In this document: piece after piece, positions 1 through 7,727 of the stretch
Position numbering within the stretch: position 1 is the first letter of the stretch
How the letters are laid out: each line of letters begins with the position of its first letter
From: Eubacteriales Family XIII. Incertae Sedis bacterium
GTDB taxonomy: Bacteria > Bacillota > Clostridia > Peptostreptococcales > Anaerovoracaceae
Length of the DNA: 12,521 nt
Assembly (NCBI GenBank): GCA_031289235.1
Contig: JAITPU010000047.1
Location: 1-12,521 of the forward strand
Direction: 5' to 3'
Made by a program: the position numbers and the translations under genes
The notes under the pieces: generated by a model
Told to the model about the DNA's origin: nothing
The model's database searches: none
What the model saw: only the letters and a program-made list of their open reading frames with translations

Positions 1-46
1 GATCGTTTTACGAACGGGGCGTAGCAAACAAGGAAAGGAATACTTC

Positions 47-1042
47 GTGCTGCCGACAGGGAAATTAGACAGCGGATTGCTGGAAAAAATCATATTCAAA
101 CAGATCAGATACAGGCGGCCGGAAGTGCTGGTGAGACCGGGCGTCGGAGAAGATTGCGCGGTGGTGGATTTCGCGCCCTTTGCGTGCGTGTTGTCCACCG
201 ATCCCGTTACGGCCGCTTCCGCTGAAGTGGGCCGCCTTGCCGTCCATGTGTCGTGCAATGACGTGGCCTCAAGCGGCGTCGCTCCGCTGGGCGTCATGCT
301 TTCCGTGCTGCTCCCTGAAGGCACGGAGGAGGCGGAGGCGGAGAAGATAATGCGTCAGGCGGCGGAAACGGCGGCGGAGCTTGAGGTTGAAATCATAGGC
401 GGGCATACGGAAATCACTTCTTCAGTCACGAAGCCGATTATCGTATCCACCGCCATCGGCCGGGGAATTTTGGGCGCGGCGGATTTCGCGAAAGATATAC
501 GGCCCGGAGATTCGATCCTCGTGACGAAGCAGGTGGCGATGGAAGGGAGCGGCATCATCGCGAGGGAGCGCGCGGACGCCCTGAGAGGCGCGCTGACACC
601 TGAAGAACTTGAGGAAGCGGCAGGTATGTTAGACAGGATCAGTGTTGTTAAAGAAGGCTTGGCGGCGGGACGCGCCGGCGCCGCGGCCATGCACGATATC
701 ACCGAAGGCGGAGTGCTGGGCGCCGTATGGGAGCTGTGTGAAATTTCCAAGACAGGCGCGGAGATACACGAGGAAAAAATCCCGGCGTCTGAAACGACAA
801 AAAAAATCTGCCGTCACTTGGGCTTGGACTATTTGCGCCTGATTTCCAGCGGTTCCATGATGATAATTTCGCGTCCGGAGAAAAAGGAAAAGATTTTCGC
901 GGCGCTGAAAGAAGTAAATGTTCCGGTCGCGTGCATCGGAGTCATGAAAGAACGAAAGGAAGGGATTTATATGCTGTCAGACGAGGAACGCCGCGAGATA
1001 GGGCCTCCCGGAGCGGATGAAATATACAGCGTGAAAGATTAG
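47..1042 (+). CDS. AIR synthase-related protein (PurM/HypE-like fold), specific substrate unknown
   Basis: The 331-residue product has the two-domain layout of the PurM/HypE/ThiL/SelD superfamily, soluble enzymes that use ATP to activate a carbonyl, carbamoyl or phosphate group. Visible motifs are GVGEDCAVVDF (32-42, the acidic nucleotide/metal loop), STDPVT (50-55), the ND pair (71-72), GGHTE (118-122) and HDITEGGV (216-223, start of the C-terminal AIRS_C half). It looks closer to HypE than to PurM, but the C-terminus does not end in the PRIC-type cysteine that HypE uses for thiocarbamate chemistry, and no hydrogenase maturation genes are in the window. The true reaction is therefore open. 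The start is GTG at 47, preceded by AGGAAAGG at about 31-38. Just upstream, bases 1-24 read DRFTNGA then TAG, possibly the end of another gene. The next gene begins 12 bases after the stop, so the two are probably co-transcribed. Family confidence is high, function low. Confidence 0.88.
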   Translation: MLPTGKLDSGLLEKIIFKQIRYRRPEVLVRPGVGEDCAVVDFAPFACVLSTDPVTAASAEVGRLAVHVSCNDVASSGVAPLGVMLSVLLPEGTEEAEAEKIMRQAAETAAELEVEIIGGHTEITSSVTKPIIVSTAIGRGILGAADFAKDIRPGDSILVTKQVAMEGSGIIARERADALRGALTPEELEEAAGMLDRISVVKEGLAAGRAGAAAMHDITEGGVLGAVWELCEISKTGAEIHEEKIPASETTKKICRHLGLDYLRLISSGSMMIISRPEKKEKIFAALKEVNVPVACIGVMKERKEGIYMLSDEERREIGPPGADEIYSVKD

Positions 1043-1054
1043 CGGCGCGGCGTT

Positions 1055-2572
1055 ATGAAGAGGCTGGTTATAAAGATCGAAAAAGATTGTGTGCAATTCG
1101 CGGAAGTCGCGCGGAAAAACGGCGGCTTGCTCGTAAACAAGGCGCGGATGTTCCCGATTCCCGGCAGCCTGTCGGGAGAAGCCATGCGGCGCGACCCCGT
1201 GGCGCTGGCTGATTTCATCTTCGGATGCCTGAAAAGGGGACGGCTCGCGCCGATAAAAGCAGACCTGCTTTTTCACGCGCCGCTGTGCCTGTCCCGCGAA
1301 TACTGCCACGAAAGGAGCGGCGGCAGGGAACGTTACAGACGGGCGTCCGCCGAAGCCGAAGCGGCATTTCCGGCCGAGGACGGCGTTTTCATCGCGGAAA
1401 ATCAGTGGTACGGATCGCATGAAAACCAGAACGGAATGCAGGTAAGCGCGGTCTTCGGCATCCCGGAGGATTTTTTGCGGACGCTGACCGGCGAACTGAA
1501 ACGGCGGGGGCTGAAGGTCGGCTTCGCGGGTTCGGCGCTCGCTTCCTGCGCGGATATCGCGAAGAGGCTGCTGGAAAGGATCAGCGCCAGAAGCGTGCTG
1601 AGCGGCAAAAATATAGCCGTGATCGACGTCGCGGGAAGCTCTGTCAGCCTGTTTCTGTTCGCGGCTTTACATCTGATTCATCAGGAAGAGACAAGTTTTT
1701 CGGGAGGATCCGACGGCGAGGCGGAACTGCTGGCTTTTATCGCGCGGCGTATCCGGAAAGCGATCAGGTATTCCGCGAATCCGGACGACCGCGAATCCAT
1801 CAGGCTCGACTATGTGATATTTTCCGGCGGCGCGTCCGGCGCGAAAGGCTTCGCGGAACGGGCGGCGGGGCTGCTGAACATCCCGTGCCGGATTTTCGGG
1901 GATTTCTACGCCGAGTTGCACGACGAATTGGACCTCGGCGGCGAACTGGTCGGCAGGAAGACGCTGTTTTCAAGTGTTGTCGCGCTGGCGTCGGTTCAAC
2001 CCGGGTTAAAAAAGCGGAATAATTTTCTTGACGGCGGCGTTCGCGGGAAGAATGAGAAGCGCAAAACGGCGTTGTTTTGCGCTATATTCGCTCTGGCGAC
2101 CTTTCTCGCCGTGTCCGCGCCCCCGGCTTATGACTACTATATGGCGTTGAAATGCGGGGAAAGCAGAGAGATTGTGGAACGGCCCGAATATGTCGGGGCG
2201 CGCCGGTTGATAGCGGAGCGGGAATATCTGAAGGCTCGGCTTGAGATTCATATGGCGGACGAAGAATATTTGAAAGAACCGCAGACGGATTACGCCGCGC
2301 TTCTCTATCAGATCAGCAGAGCTGTTTTTTACAATTCCACCGTCGAAAAACTGAACCGCGTTGGCGAAAGAGCGATGGCTGTCACTTTTACAACCGATGA
2401 TATCGAGGGTTTTATGAAGGCGAGGGATAATATGAACGCGGCGGGAAAGGTCGCGATTGAAGAAGCTGTGACGATGCAGGCGACTGAAGAGGAGGGGTAT
2501 TGGCGCTGCGTGACGGTCGTCAGATGGCCCGAACCCGGCGACGCGTCTCAGGGAGAGCGGAATGAAAGATAA
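1055..2572 (+). CDS. PilM-PilN fusion, type IV pilus/type II secretion alignment protein
   Basis: The 505-residue protein combines what are usually two genes. Residues 1 to about 315 look like the actin-like ATPase PilM (cytoplasmic): a beta-rich start (MKRLVIKIEKD), a phosphate-loop-like stretch NIAVIDVAGSSVSLFLF (186-202) and an adenosine-loop-like LDYVIFSGGAS (251-261). A PilN-type segment follows: NNFLDGG at 322-328 (where PilN carries its short INLLP motif that binds PilM), a basic patch, one membrane helix at about 338-359, then a helical/coiled periplasmic part and a small mixed domain. In known systems PilM, PilN and PilO form the inner-membrane platform linking the cytoplasmic motor to the outer-membrane secretin. 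A single chain would fix the PilM:PilN ratio at 1:1. The sequence is divergent, so the call rests on architecture plus context. It overlaps the PilO-like gene by 11 bases. There is no clear Shine-Dalgarno sequence before the ATG at 1055; coupling to the upstream gene is likely. Confidence 0.72.
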   Translation: MKRLVIKIEKDCVQFAEVARKNGGLLVNKARMFPIPGSLSGEAMRRDPVALADFIFGCLKRGRLAPIKADLLFHAPLCLSREYCHERSGGRERYRRASAEAEAAFPAEDGVFIAENQWYGSHENQNGMQVSAVFGIPEDFLRTLTGELKRRGLKVGFAGSALASCADIAKRLLERISARSVLSGKNIAVIDVAGSSVSLFLFAALHLIHQEETSFSGGSDGEAELLAFIARRIRKAIRYSANPDDRESIRLDYVIFSGGASGAKGFAERAAGLLNIPCRIFGDFYAELHDELDLGGELVGRKTLFSSVVALASVQPGLKKRNNFLDGGVRGKNEKRKTALFCAIFALATFLAVSAPPAYDYYMALKCGESREIVERPEYVGARRLIAEREYLKARLEIHMADEEYLKEPQTDYAALLYQISRAVFYNSTVEKLNRVGERAMAVTFTTDDIEGFMKARDNMNAAGKVAIEEAVTMQATEEEGYWRCVTVVRWPEPGDASQGERNER

Positions 2573-3215
2573 GCGTGAGATTATATTCAGGGTCGGTTTC
2601 GCCGCCTTGCTGATTGCGGCGGCAGGCGCTTACGCCTATTTTTTTTATCCGGCGTTTGGCGTCGATATAGAGGTTCGCCGCCTCGAATATCAGAGGCTGG
2701 AAGAGGAAAAAGAAATGATTGCCGGAGCCATGGTGAATCCGGACGAAATACGCGGCGACATTGAGAGGATCAAGAGCGTTTTGGCGCGCAGGGATGATAT
2801 CGGCGGCCTCAACAGGACCACTCTCGCCGGAGATATCGCCGCCTGCGCGGACGAACTCGGCGTAAAGATCAACAGCATCAGCATCGGGACCTCTGAAACA
2901 ACGGGTGAAGCCGGGGAGGACGGAGAACAGCTGCTTTCAGTTCCGGCGGAAATCGTTTGTACCGCGCCATATGACGGCGGGATGTATTTCATCGGCGGAT
3001 TTGAGAAGAGCGCGAAAGGAACTTATCGTATAGAGGACTTTTCGTTCGTTCCCGCCGGAAGCGGGACGCCCGGCGAGCTGGGATGGAAGATTTCGCTGAG
3101 ACTTTTGTATTACGGCGAAGAAAGCGGAACCGCGACTTTTCCCTCTGTTCCGGGCGCGGATGAAATTTTGAACGGCGAAGACGCGGTCAGGGCCGGAATC
3201 CCGTGGAAAATCTGA
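2562..3215 (+). CDS. PilO-like inner-membrane pilus assembly protein
   Basis: The 217-residue protein has a short basic cytoplasmic start (MKDKREIIFR), one membrane helix at about 9-30, a charged heptad-like stretch (about 36-75) and a C-terminal globular part (about 88-190). This is the bitopic plan of PilO, which in known systems pairs with PilN through the coiled coil and the periplasmic ferredoxin-like domain. The globular part has alternating hydrophobic strands such as VPAEIVCTAPYDGGMYFIGGF (split by a turn near 138) and WKISLRLLYYG. The length is close to ordinary PilO. The ATG at 2562 overlaps the end of the PilM-PilN gene by 11 bases and has GGGAG at 2551-2555, six bases upstream. 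Sequence similarity alone would not settle the name; position directly after PilM-PilN and before a prepilin peptidase is the main argument. Confidence 0.68.
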   Translation: MKDKREIIFRVGFAALLIAAAGAYAYFFYPAFGVDIEVRRLEYQRLEEEKEMIAGAMVNPDEIRGDIERIKSVLARRDDIGGLNRTTLAGDIAACADELGVKINSISIGTSETTGEAGEDGEQLLSVPAEIVCTAPYDGGMYFIGGFEKSAKGTYRIEDFSFVPAGSGTPGELGWKISLRLLYYGEESGTATFPSVPGADEILNGEDAVRAGIPWKI

Positions 3216-3910
3216 TACTTCCGGCGGGCGCGCTGCTTTCCGCCGTTCTCGGTTTTATAGCGGGCTACGGAAGCGTGTATGTGTTCAATAAGATACCGGC
3301 GAAGTGGCTGTGCGACTATCACGAAACGCCGGGCGAAAAGCATCTGCCGCCGCGTATCGGCAAATATCCTTTCGCCCCGCTATTCGCGCTGGTGTTCGCC
3401 GCGGCCGTGTTCAAAGCCGGGCTTTCGGACTGGAGGTATGCGGCCGCCCTGCTGCCCGCGCTTTGGCTGCTTTTGCAGATAGGGATCGCCGACCGGAAAT
3501 ACAGGATTATTCCCGATCAGTACGTTCTGCTTCTGGCGGTTACGGCGATCGGCTTCGCCGTGCTGAGGCACGGAGCGCTGTCGCAGCTTCTGGGACTGGT
3601 TGCAGGCGGCGGCGGGATCTTTCTTGTCGGCCTTCTGGGAAAGCTTCTGCTCAAAAAAGACGCGCTTGGGTTCGGCGATGTGAAGTTCATGGCGGTATGC
3701 GGGCTGATAGCGGGGCTTTCCGGTATTATTTTGATTTTTATCTTGGCGTCGTTGTCCAGTGCGGTGGTTTTCGGCATACTGCTCGCGCGCGGCCGCGTGA
3801 GCCTCGCGGATGAAGAGGCCCTGGGGCCGTTTATCGCCGGGGCGACGGCTTTATATCTGATTTTTTCACGTGAAATAGATTACATCCTTTCATATTATTC
3901 CTTTTTCTGA
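3203..3910 (+). CDS. A24-family prepilin peptidase, short form without zinc-cysteine domain
   Basis: This 235-residue multi-pass membrane protein carries both aspartates of the A24 aspartic peptidases: D97 in IADRKYRIIPD and D159 in the GxGDxK motif GFGDVK. Such enzymes cleave the leader peptide of type IV prepilins and pseudopilins on the cytoplasmic face of the inner membrane. Several hydrophobic helices are evident (about 5-28, 57-71, 78-96, 106-121, 127-150, 162-196, 207-221). Bifunctional PilD/GspO enzymes have an N-terminal loop with four zinc-binding cysteines and also N-methylate the mature pilin. Here the N-terminal loop (29-56) has a single cysteine, C37, so the tetracysteine site is absent. 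Methylation may be lost or done differently. It starts at GTG 3203, overlapping the PilO-like gene by 13 bases, with a weak CAGGG upstream (3188-3192). It is certainly placed to serve the adjacent pilus genes. Confidence 0.88.
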   Translation: MENLILPAGALLSAVLGFIAGYGSVYVFNKIPAKWLCDYHETPGEKHLPPRIGKYPFAPLFALVFAAAVFKAGLSDWRYAAALLPALWLLLQIGIADRKYRIIPDQYVLLLAVTAIGFAVLRHGALSQLLGLVAGGGGIFLVGLLGKLLLKKDALGFGDVKFMAVCGLIAGLSGIILIFILASLSSAVVFGILLARGRVSLADEEALGPFIAGATALYLIFSREIDYILSYYSFF

Positions 3911-3918
3911 TATGCTGT

Positions 3919-4770
3919 ATGAAGAACATTATGCTGAAAATAGAATACGACGGCGCGAATTTTCACGGATGGCAGCGGCAGCGCGAAAAGAGAACCGTCC
4001 AGGGAGAATTGGAGGGGGTTCTTTCCCGCCTGTGCGGACAGGAAATCCTCTTGCATGGCGCGAGCAGGACCGACGCGGGGGTTCACGCCCTCGGGCAGAC
4101 GGCCTGTTTCTCGGCGGAGATGTCCATCCCGACGGACCGTTTGCTGATCGCCGCGAACAACACGCTGAGCGGCGGGAAAGCGAAATCAGGCCGAACGGCG
4201 GGAGATGTGCGCATCATCGGCGCGGCGGAAAAACCGCCGGGATTTCACGCGCGGTATGACGCCGTTGGGAAAACCTATGTCTACCTCATACGAAACGCGG
4301 TTCGAACAGATGTTTTTGTGCATGACAGATGTTGGCAGCTGAGGGAAATGCTGGATCTGCGGAGAATGGAAGAGGCCGCGAAGCACATGACAGGAACTCA
4401 TGATTTCAGAGCTTTTCAAGCTTCAGGAGGCAATCCTGTCCGGAGCACTGTGCGGACGGTATACGCGCTGTCCGTCGAAGAAATTCCTCCCATCCTGAAT
4501 CCGGCGCTGCCGAAAGGGTCCGGGGGAAAAGACGGGCGCGGGTGGATCCGGATAAAAGTTACGGGCGACGGCTTTTTGTATAATATGGTGCGCATTATGA
4601 CCGGAACCCTCGTGGAGACCGGTCTTGGCAGGCGGGAACCGGCGGACGCCGGGGCGGCCTTAGCGGCTGGATTGCGCCGATATGCGGGATGCACCGCTCC
4701 GCCGCAGGGGCTTTATCTGACGGAGGTATATTATGACCGCGCGGATATGGAGGCTGAAAGCAGTGTTTAA
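3919..4770 (+). CDS. truA: tRNA pseudouridine synthase A
   Basis: The 283-residue product matches TruA, which makes pseudouridine at positions 38-40 of the tRNA anticodon arm in the cytoplasm. Diagnostic stretches are IEYDGANFHGWQ (8-19), GASRTDAGVHALGQ (47-60) with the catalytic aspartate D52, and a C-terminal GDGFLYNMVRIMTGTLVE. It is slightly longer than the usual 245-270 residues, with extra sequence around KGSGGKDGRG (about 195-205) before the conserved IRIKVTGDGF region. The ATG at 3919 lies eight bases after the peptidase stop; the initial MKNIMLKIEYDG resembles the typical TruA start. An ATG at 3931 is a possible alternative, and neither has a strong ribosome binding site, so translation probably depends on coupling. 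Confidence 0.96.
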   Translation: MKNIMLKIEYDGANFHGWQRQREKRTVQGELEGVLSRLCGQEILLHGASRTDAGVHALGQTACFSAEMSIPTDRLLIAANNTLSGGKAKSGRTAGDVRIIGAAEKPPGFHARYDAVGKTYVYLIRNAVRTDVFVHDRCWQLREMLDLRRMEEAAKHMTGTHDFRAFQASGGNPVRSTVRTVYALSVEEIPPILNPALPKGSGGKDGRGWIRIKVTGDGFLYNMVRIMTGTLVETGLGRREPADAGAALAAGLRRYAGCTAPPQGLYLTEVYYDRADMEAESSV

Positions 4771-4791
4771 CAGAAGGAAATACCGGGCGAA

Positions 4792-7215
4792 GTGAATATT
4801 CGGGAACGACTTAAAAAGCAGAGGATACTTTGTGACGGCGCTATGGGCACCGTGCTTCAGGAGAGGGGCTTCGACGCGGGAGAACTCCCGGAAGAATTGA
4901 ATATAACCCGCCCGGCTATGATCGCGGAGATCCATCGTGAATATTTGTCCGCGGGCAGCGATTTAGTGACGACAAATACGTTCGGGGCGAATCGTTTAAA
5001 ACTCGCGGGCAGAGGATATTCCGTCCGGGAGATAGTCGCCGCCGCCGTGAGCATAGCCAAATCGGAGACGGAAGCGGCGGAGGGCGCGGGCGAAACCGGG
5101 CGCAGGCGCTTTGTGGCTTTGGATATAGGTCCCTCGGGCAGGCTTATGGCGCCGATTGGCGACATGACGGTTGAAGAGGCTTATGAGTTGTTCCGCGAAC
5201 AGATACTCGCCGGAGCCTCCGCGGGCGCCGACGTCCTGTTTTTTGAAACCTTCACGGACGCGTTTGAAATGAAAACGGCCGTCCTTGCGGCCAAAGAAAA
5301 CTGTGATCTCCCGATTTTCTGTTCCCTGAGTTTTCAGGAAGACGGCCGAACTCTCATGGGAAGCGATCCCATGACGGCGGTTTGTATGCTTCAGGATATG
5401 GGAATCGACGCGATTGGGGCGAACTGTTCTCTGGGACCGCGCCGGATCACGCCGCTGATCCGTGAGATGCTGGCGTATGCGAGTATACCGGTTCTCGTCC
5501 GGCCTAACGCCGGATTGCCTCGCATTGAGAACGGGAGGACGGTATTTGATGTGGACGCCGGCGAGTACGCGGACGCGGTTGGAGAGATGCTGGAAGCGGG
5601 CGTCAGGATAGCCGGCGGCTGCTGCGGAACGAATCCCGGATATATAAAAGCGTTGAACAAACGTTTAAAGCAAATAAACGATGAACGGCCGATTTCAAGA
5701 CTTTTCCCGCCTGCGTCCACGCTGACCTCAGCCTGTTCCCTTACAAAGACGGTGATATTTGACGATCGCATAAAGGTGGTCGGAGAGCGTTTGAATCCGA
5801 CCGGAAAAAAACGCCTGACGGAAGCGATAAAACGCGGGGATTACAGTTACATTGAAGATGAAGCGCTGGCGCAGGTAGTCGCCGGAGCGGATGTTTTGAA
5901 TGTGAATATGGGGCTGCCTGAGATAGACGAGCGGGAAATATTGCTGGAAAGCTTGGTGAGGATAAGCCGCGTGACGGACGCGCCCCTGCAGATCGACTGC
6001 GCCGACGCCGGGATCATGGAAGAAGCGCTGCGGAACTGCCGCGGAAAACCCGTGATCAATTCCGTGAACGGCGAGCAAAGGCGCATGGACGAGATCTTTC
6101 CCCTTGTCAAAAAGTACGGAACGGCGGTCGTGGCGCTCACCACAGACGAAAGAGGCGTTCCCGACAGCGTAGAGGAAAGGCTGGATATACTTGAGCGTAT
6201 AATATCCGAAGCGAAAAAATACGGCATAGGGAAAGAGCGGATAATCGCGGACTGCCTCAGCCTTACCGTTTCCGCCCGGCAGAAAGACTGCGCCGACACA
6301 CTGGAGGCGATTCGCCTGGTGAAAGAACGGTTCGGCGTGAAAACCACTCTGGGCGTAAGCAACATATCGTTCGGGCTGCCGGATCGAAACTTGCTGAACC
6401 GGACTTTCCTGACGATGGCCTTTCTCGCCGGACTTGACCTGCCCATCATGGATCCCTTAGTCGCCGGCTGCATGGAAGCCGTGTATTGTGCGGAAGTGCT
6501 TTTGAACAAGGACCGCGGCGCGGAAGAATATATCGCCTGGCGGAGAAACGCGCCGGAGACGCCGGAGACGAGCAAGCCTGCGGGAGACGCGGGGCTGGAA
6601 GACATCATCGTGAGGGGATTTCCCGACCGCGCGGCGGAGGCGGCGCGGGAGTTGCTTGCGCGAAGGCCGCCGTTGGAAATCATAGAGGGCGTCATCGTTC
6701 CCGCGCTTGAAAAAGTGGGCCGTGAATACGAACGGGGCAACATCTTTCTGCCTCAGATGATCAAATCCGCGGATACGGTGAAAAACGCGTTTGAAGTTTT
6801 GAAAAAGGCTGTCGAGGAACGCGGAGAAAGCGTTTCCCGCGGAAGGATCATATTGGCTGTCGTAAAGGGCGACATCCATGACATCGGCAGCAATATAGTG
6901 AAAGCTGTACTCGAAAGTTACGGCTATGAGATCATTGATCTGGGCAAAGACGTTCCGGCGGAGAAGATCGTGGAAACGGCCGCAGCGGAAAATATCAGGA
7001 TGGTCGGCCTTTCCGCGCTCATGACCACCACCGTGGTCAGTATGGAAAAGACCATAAAGGCGCTGCGTGACGCCGGGCTGACGTGTAAGATAGTCGTGGG
7101 AGGCGCGGTGCTGAACCCCGCTTACGCGAAAAAAATAGGCGCCGATTATTACTGTAAAGACGCGATGGAAGCCGTCCGCGCCGCCGCTTTAATATTCAAA
7201 GACGGCGGCCGATAG
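4792..7215 (+). CDS. metH: Cobalamin-dependent methionine synthase, short form lacking the AdoMet reactivation domain
   Basis: The 807-residue enzyme moves a methyl group from methyltetrahydrofolate to homocysteine through cobalamin. Domains in order: homocysteine methyltransferase (1 to about 295), with zinc ligands C212 (GANCSLGP) and C277/C278 (GGCCGTNPG); pterin-binding domain (about 325-585), starting VVGERLNPTGKK and with ADVLNVNMG; a linker with a tandem PET repeat (about 588-593); the four-helix cobalamin cap (about 600-685), with FLPQMIKSAD; and the Rossmann-like B12 domain (about 686-807) with the DIHDIG motif, H696 being the lower cobalt ligand, followed by SALMTTT and VVGGAVLN. 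E. coli MetH is about 1,200 residues because of a C-terminal AdoMet-binding reactivation domain; the gene here stops right after the B12 domain. A separate reactivation protein would be expected elsewhere. It starts at GTG 4792, 21 bases after truA; AAGGA at 4774-4778 is rather far upstream. No B12 riboswitch can fit in that gap. Confidence 0.93.
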   Translation: MNIRERLKKQRILCDGAMGTVLQERGFDAGELPEELNITRPAMIAEIHREYLSAGSDLVTTNTFGANRLKLAGRGYSVREIVAAAVSIAKSETEAAEGAGETGRRRFVALDIGPSGRLMAPIGDMTVEEAYELFREQILAGASAGADVLFFETFTDAFEMKTAVLAAKENCDLPIFCSLSFQEDGRTLMGSDPMTAVCMLQDMGIDAIGANCSLGPRRITPLIREMLAYASIPVLVRPNAGLPRIENGRTVFDVDAGEYADAVGEMLEAGVRIAGGCCGTNPGYIKALNKRLKQINDERPISRLFPPASTLTSACSLTKTVIFDDRIKVVGERLNPTGKKRLTEAIKRGDYSYIEDEALAQVVAGADVLNVNMGLPEIDEREILLESLVRISRVTDAPLQIDCADAGIMEEALRNCRGKPVINSVNGEQRRMDEIFPLVKKYGTAVVALTTDERGVPDSVEERLDILERIISEAKKYGIGKERIIADCLSLTVSARQKDCADTLEAIRLVKERFGVKTTLGVSNISFGLPDRNLLNRTFLTMAFLAGLDLPIMDPLVAGCMEAVYCAEVLLNKDRGAEEYIAWRRNAPETPETSKPAGDAGLEDIIVRGFPDRAAEAARELLARRPPLEIIEGVIVPALEKVGREYERGNIFLPQMIKSADTVKNAFEVLKKAVEERGESVSRGRIILAVVKGDIHDIGSNIVKAVLESYGYEIIDLGKDVPAEKIVETAAAENIRMVGLSALMTTTVVSMEKTIKALRDAGLTCKIVVGGAVLNPAYAKKIGADYYCKDAMEAVRAAALIFKDGGR
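6552..6569 (+). repeat. Perfect tandem 9-mer in the metH linker
   Basis: GCCGGAGAC occurs twice head to tail (6552-6560 and 6561-6569). It encodes the PETPET stretch that joins the pterin-binding and cobalamin parts of MetH. The unit is in frame, so copy-number change would only alter linker length. Confidence 0.8.
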
Positions 7216-7247
7216 AGACGGAGGCGCAGGATGAAAGCGGAGGTATT

Positions 7248-7700
7248 ATGGAGAGACCGAATTGGGACGAATATTTCATGAAAATAGCCGCGTTCACCGC
7301 CGAAAGATCGACGTGCATACGGCGCGGGGTGGGCGCGGTCATTGTAAAAGACAGACACATCATGGCGACGGGATATAACGGCGCACCGCGCGGGATCGCC
7401 CACTGCGAAGAACGGGGCGGCTGTATACGCGAAAAGCTGAACGTTCCTTCGGGGGAGCGGCATGAGATGTGCATCGCCGTACACGCCGAGCAAAACGCGA
7501 TCATACAGGCGGCGGTGATGGGAGAAAGCATCTCGGGAGCGACGATCTACATAACGCACCAGCCGTGCGTTATCTGCGCTAAGATGATCATAAACGCGGG
7601 GATAAAACGCATCATCGTGAAAGACGGCTATCCCGATCAGCTTTCGGTGGACATCCTGAAAGAGGCGGGGCTTAAAATTGTGATGCTCTCTTCCATATGA
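7248..7700 (+). CDS. dCMP deaminase (ComEB-type cytidine/deoxycytidylate deaminase)
   Basis: The 150-residue protein belongs to the zinc-dependent deoxycytidylate deaminases, which convert dCMP to dUMP to feed thymidylate synthesis. The catalytic zinc motif is complete: HAEQNAI with H79 and the proton-shuttling E81, and PCVIC with C107 and C110. The N-terminal WDEYFMKIA and GAVIVKDRHIMATGYNGAPRG (split here around VKD) are typical of the family, as is the C/H-rich insert between about 50 and 75 that carries a structural zinc in some members. Length is normal for bacterial dCMP deaminase. The ATG at 7248 has GGAGG at 7239-7243 four bases upstream. It sits 32 bases after metH and 27 bases before the next gene. 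Together with metH it suggests folate/one-carbon and thymidylate metabolism placed in one transcript, though that link is inference. Confidence 0.94.
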   Translation: MERPNWDEYFMKIAAFTAERSTCIRRGVGAVIVKDRHIMATGYNGAPRGIAHCEERGGCIREKLNVPSGERHEMCIAVHAEQNAIIQAAVMGESISGATIYITHQPCVICAKMIINAGIKRIIVKDGYPDQLSVDILKEAGLKIVMLSSI

Positions 7701-7727
7701 CTCGGAGATATTGCGGGAGTTTTTATA

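Noticed and set aside
47..1042. Hydrogenase maturation gene hypE
   Set aside because: The fold motifs agree, but the C-terminal cysteine motif and any hyp or hydrogenase neighbours are missing, so a specific hypE name is not justified.
4771..4791. Cobalamin riboswitch in front of metH
   Set aside because: Only 21 bases separate truA and metH, far too few for a B12 riboswitch.
5847..6743. 298-codon open frame on the minus strand opposite metH
   Set aside because: It lies wholly inside a well-supported metH domain region, its product is serine/arginine-rich with no recognisable motif, and strong third-position bias in GC-rich genes commonly opens antisense frames.
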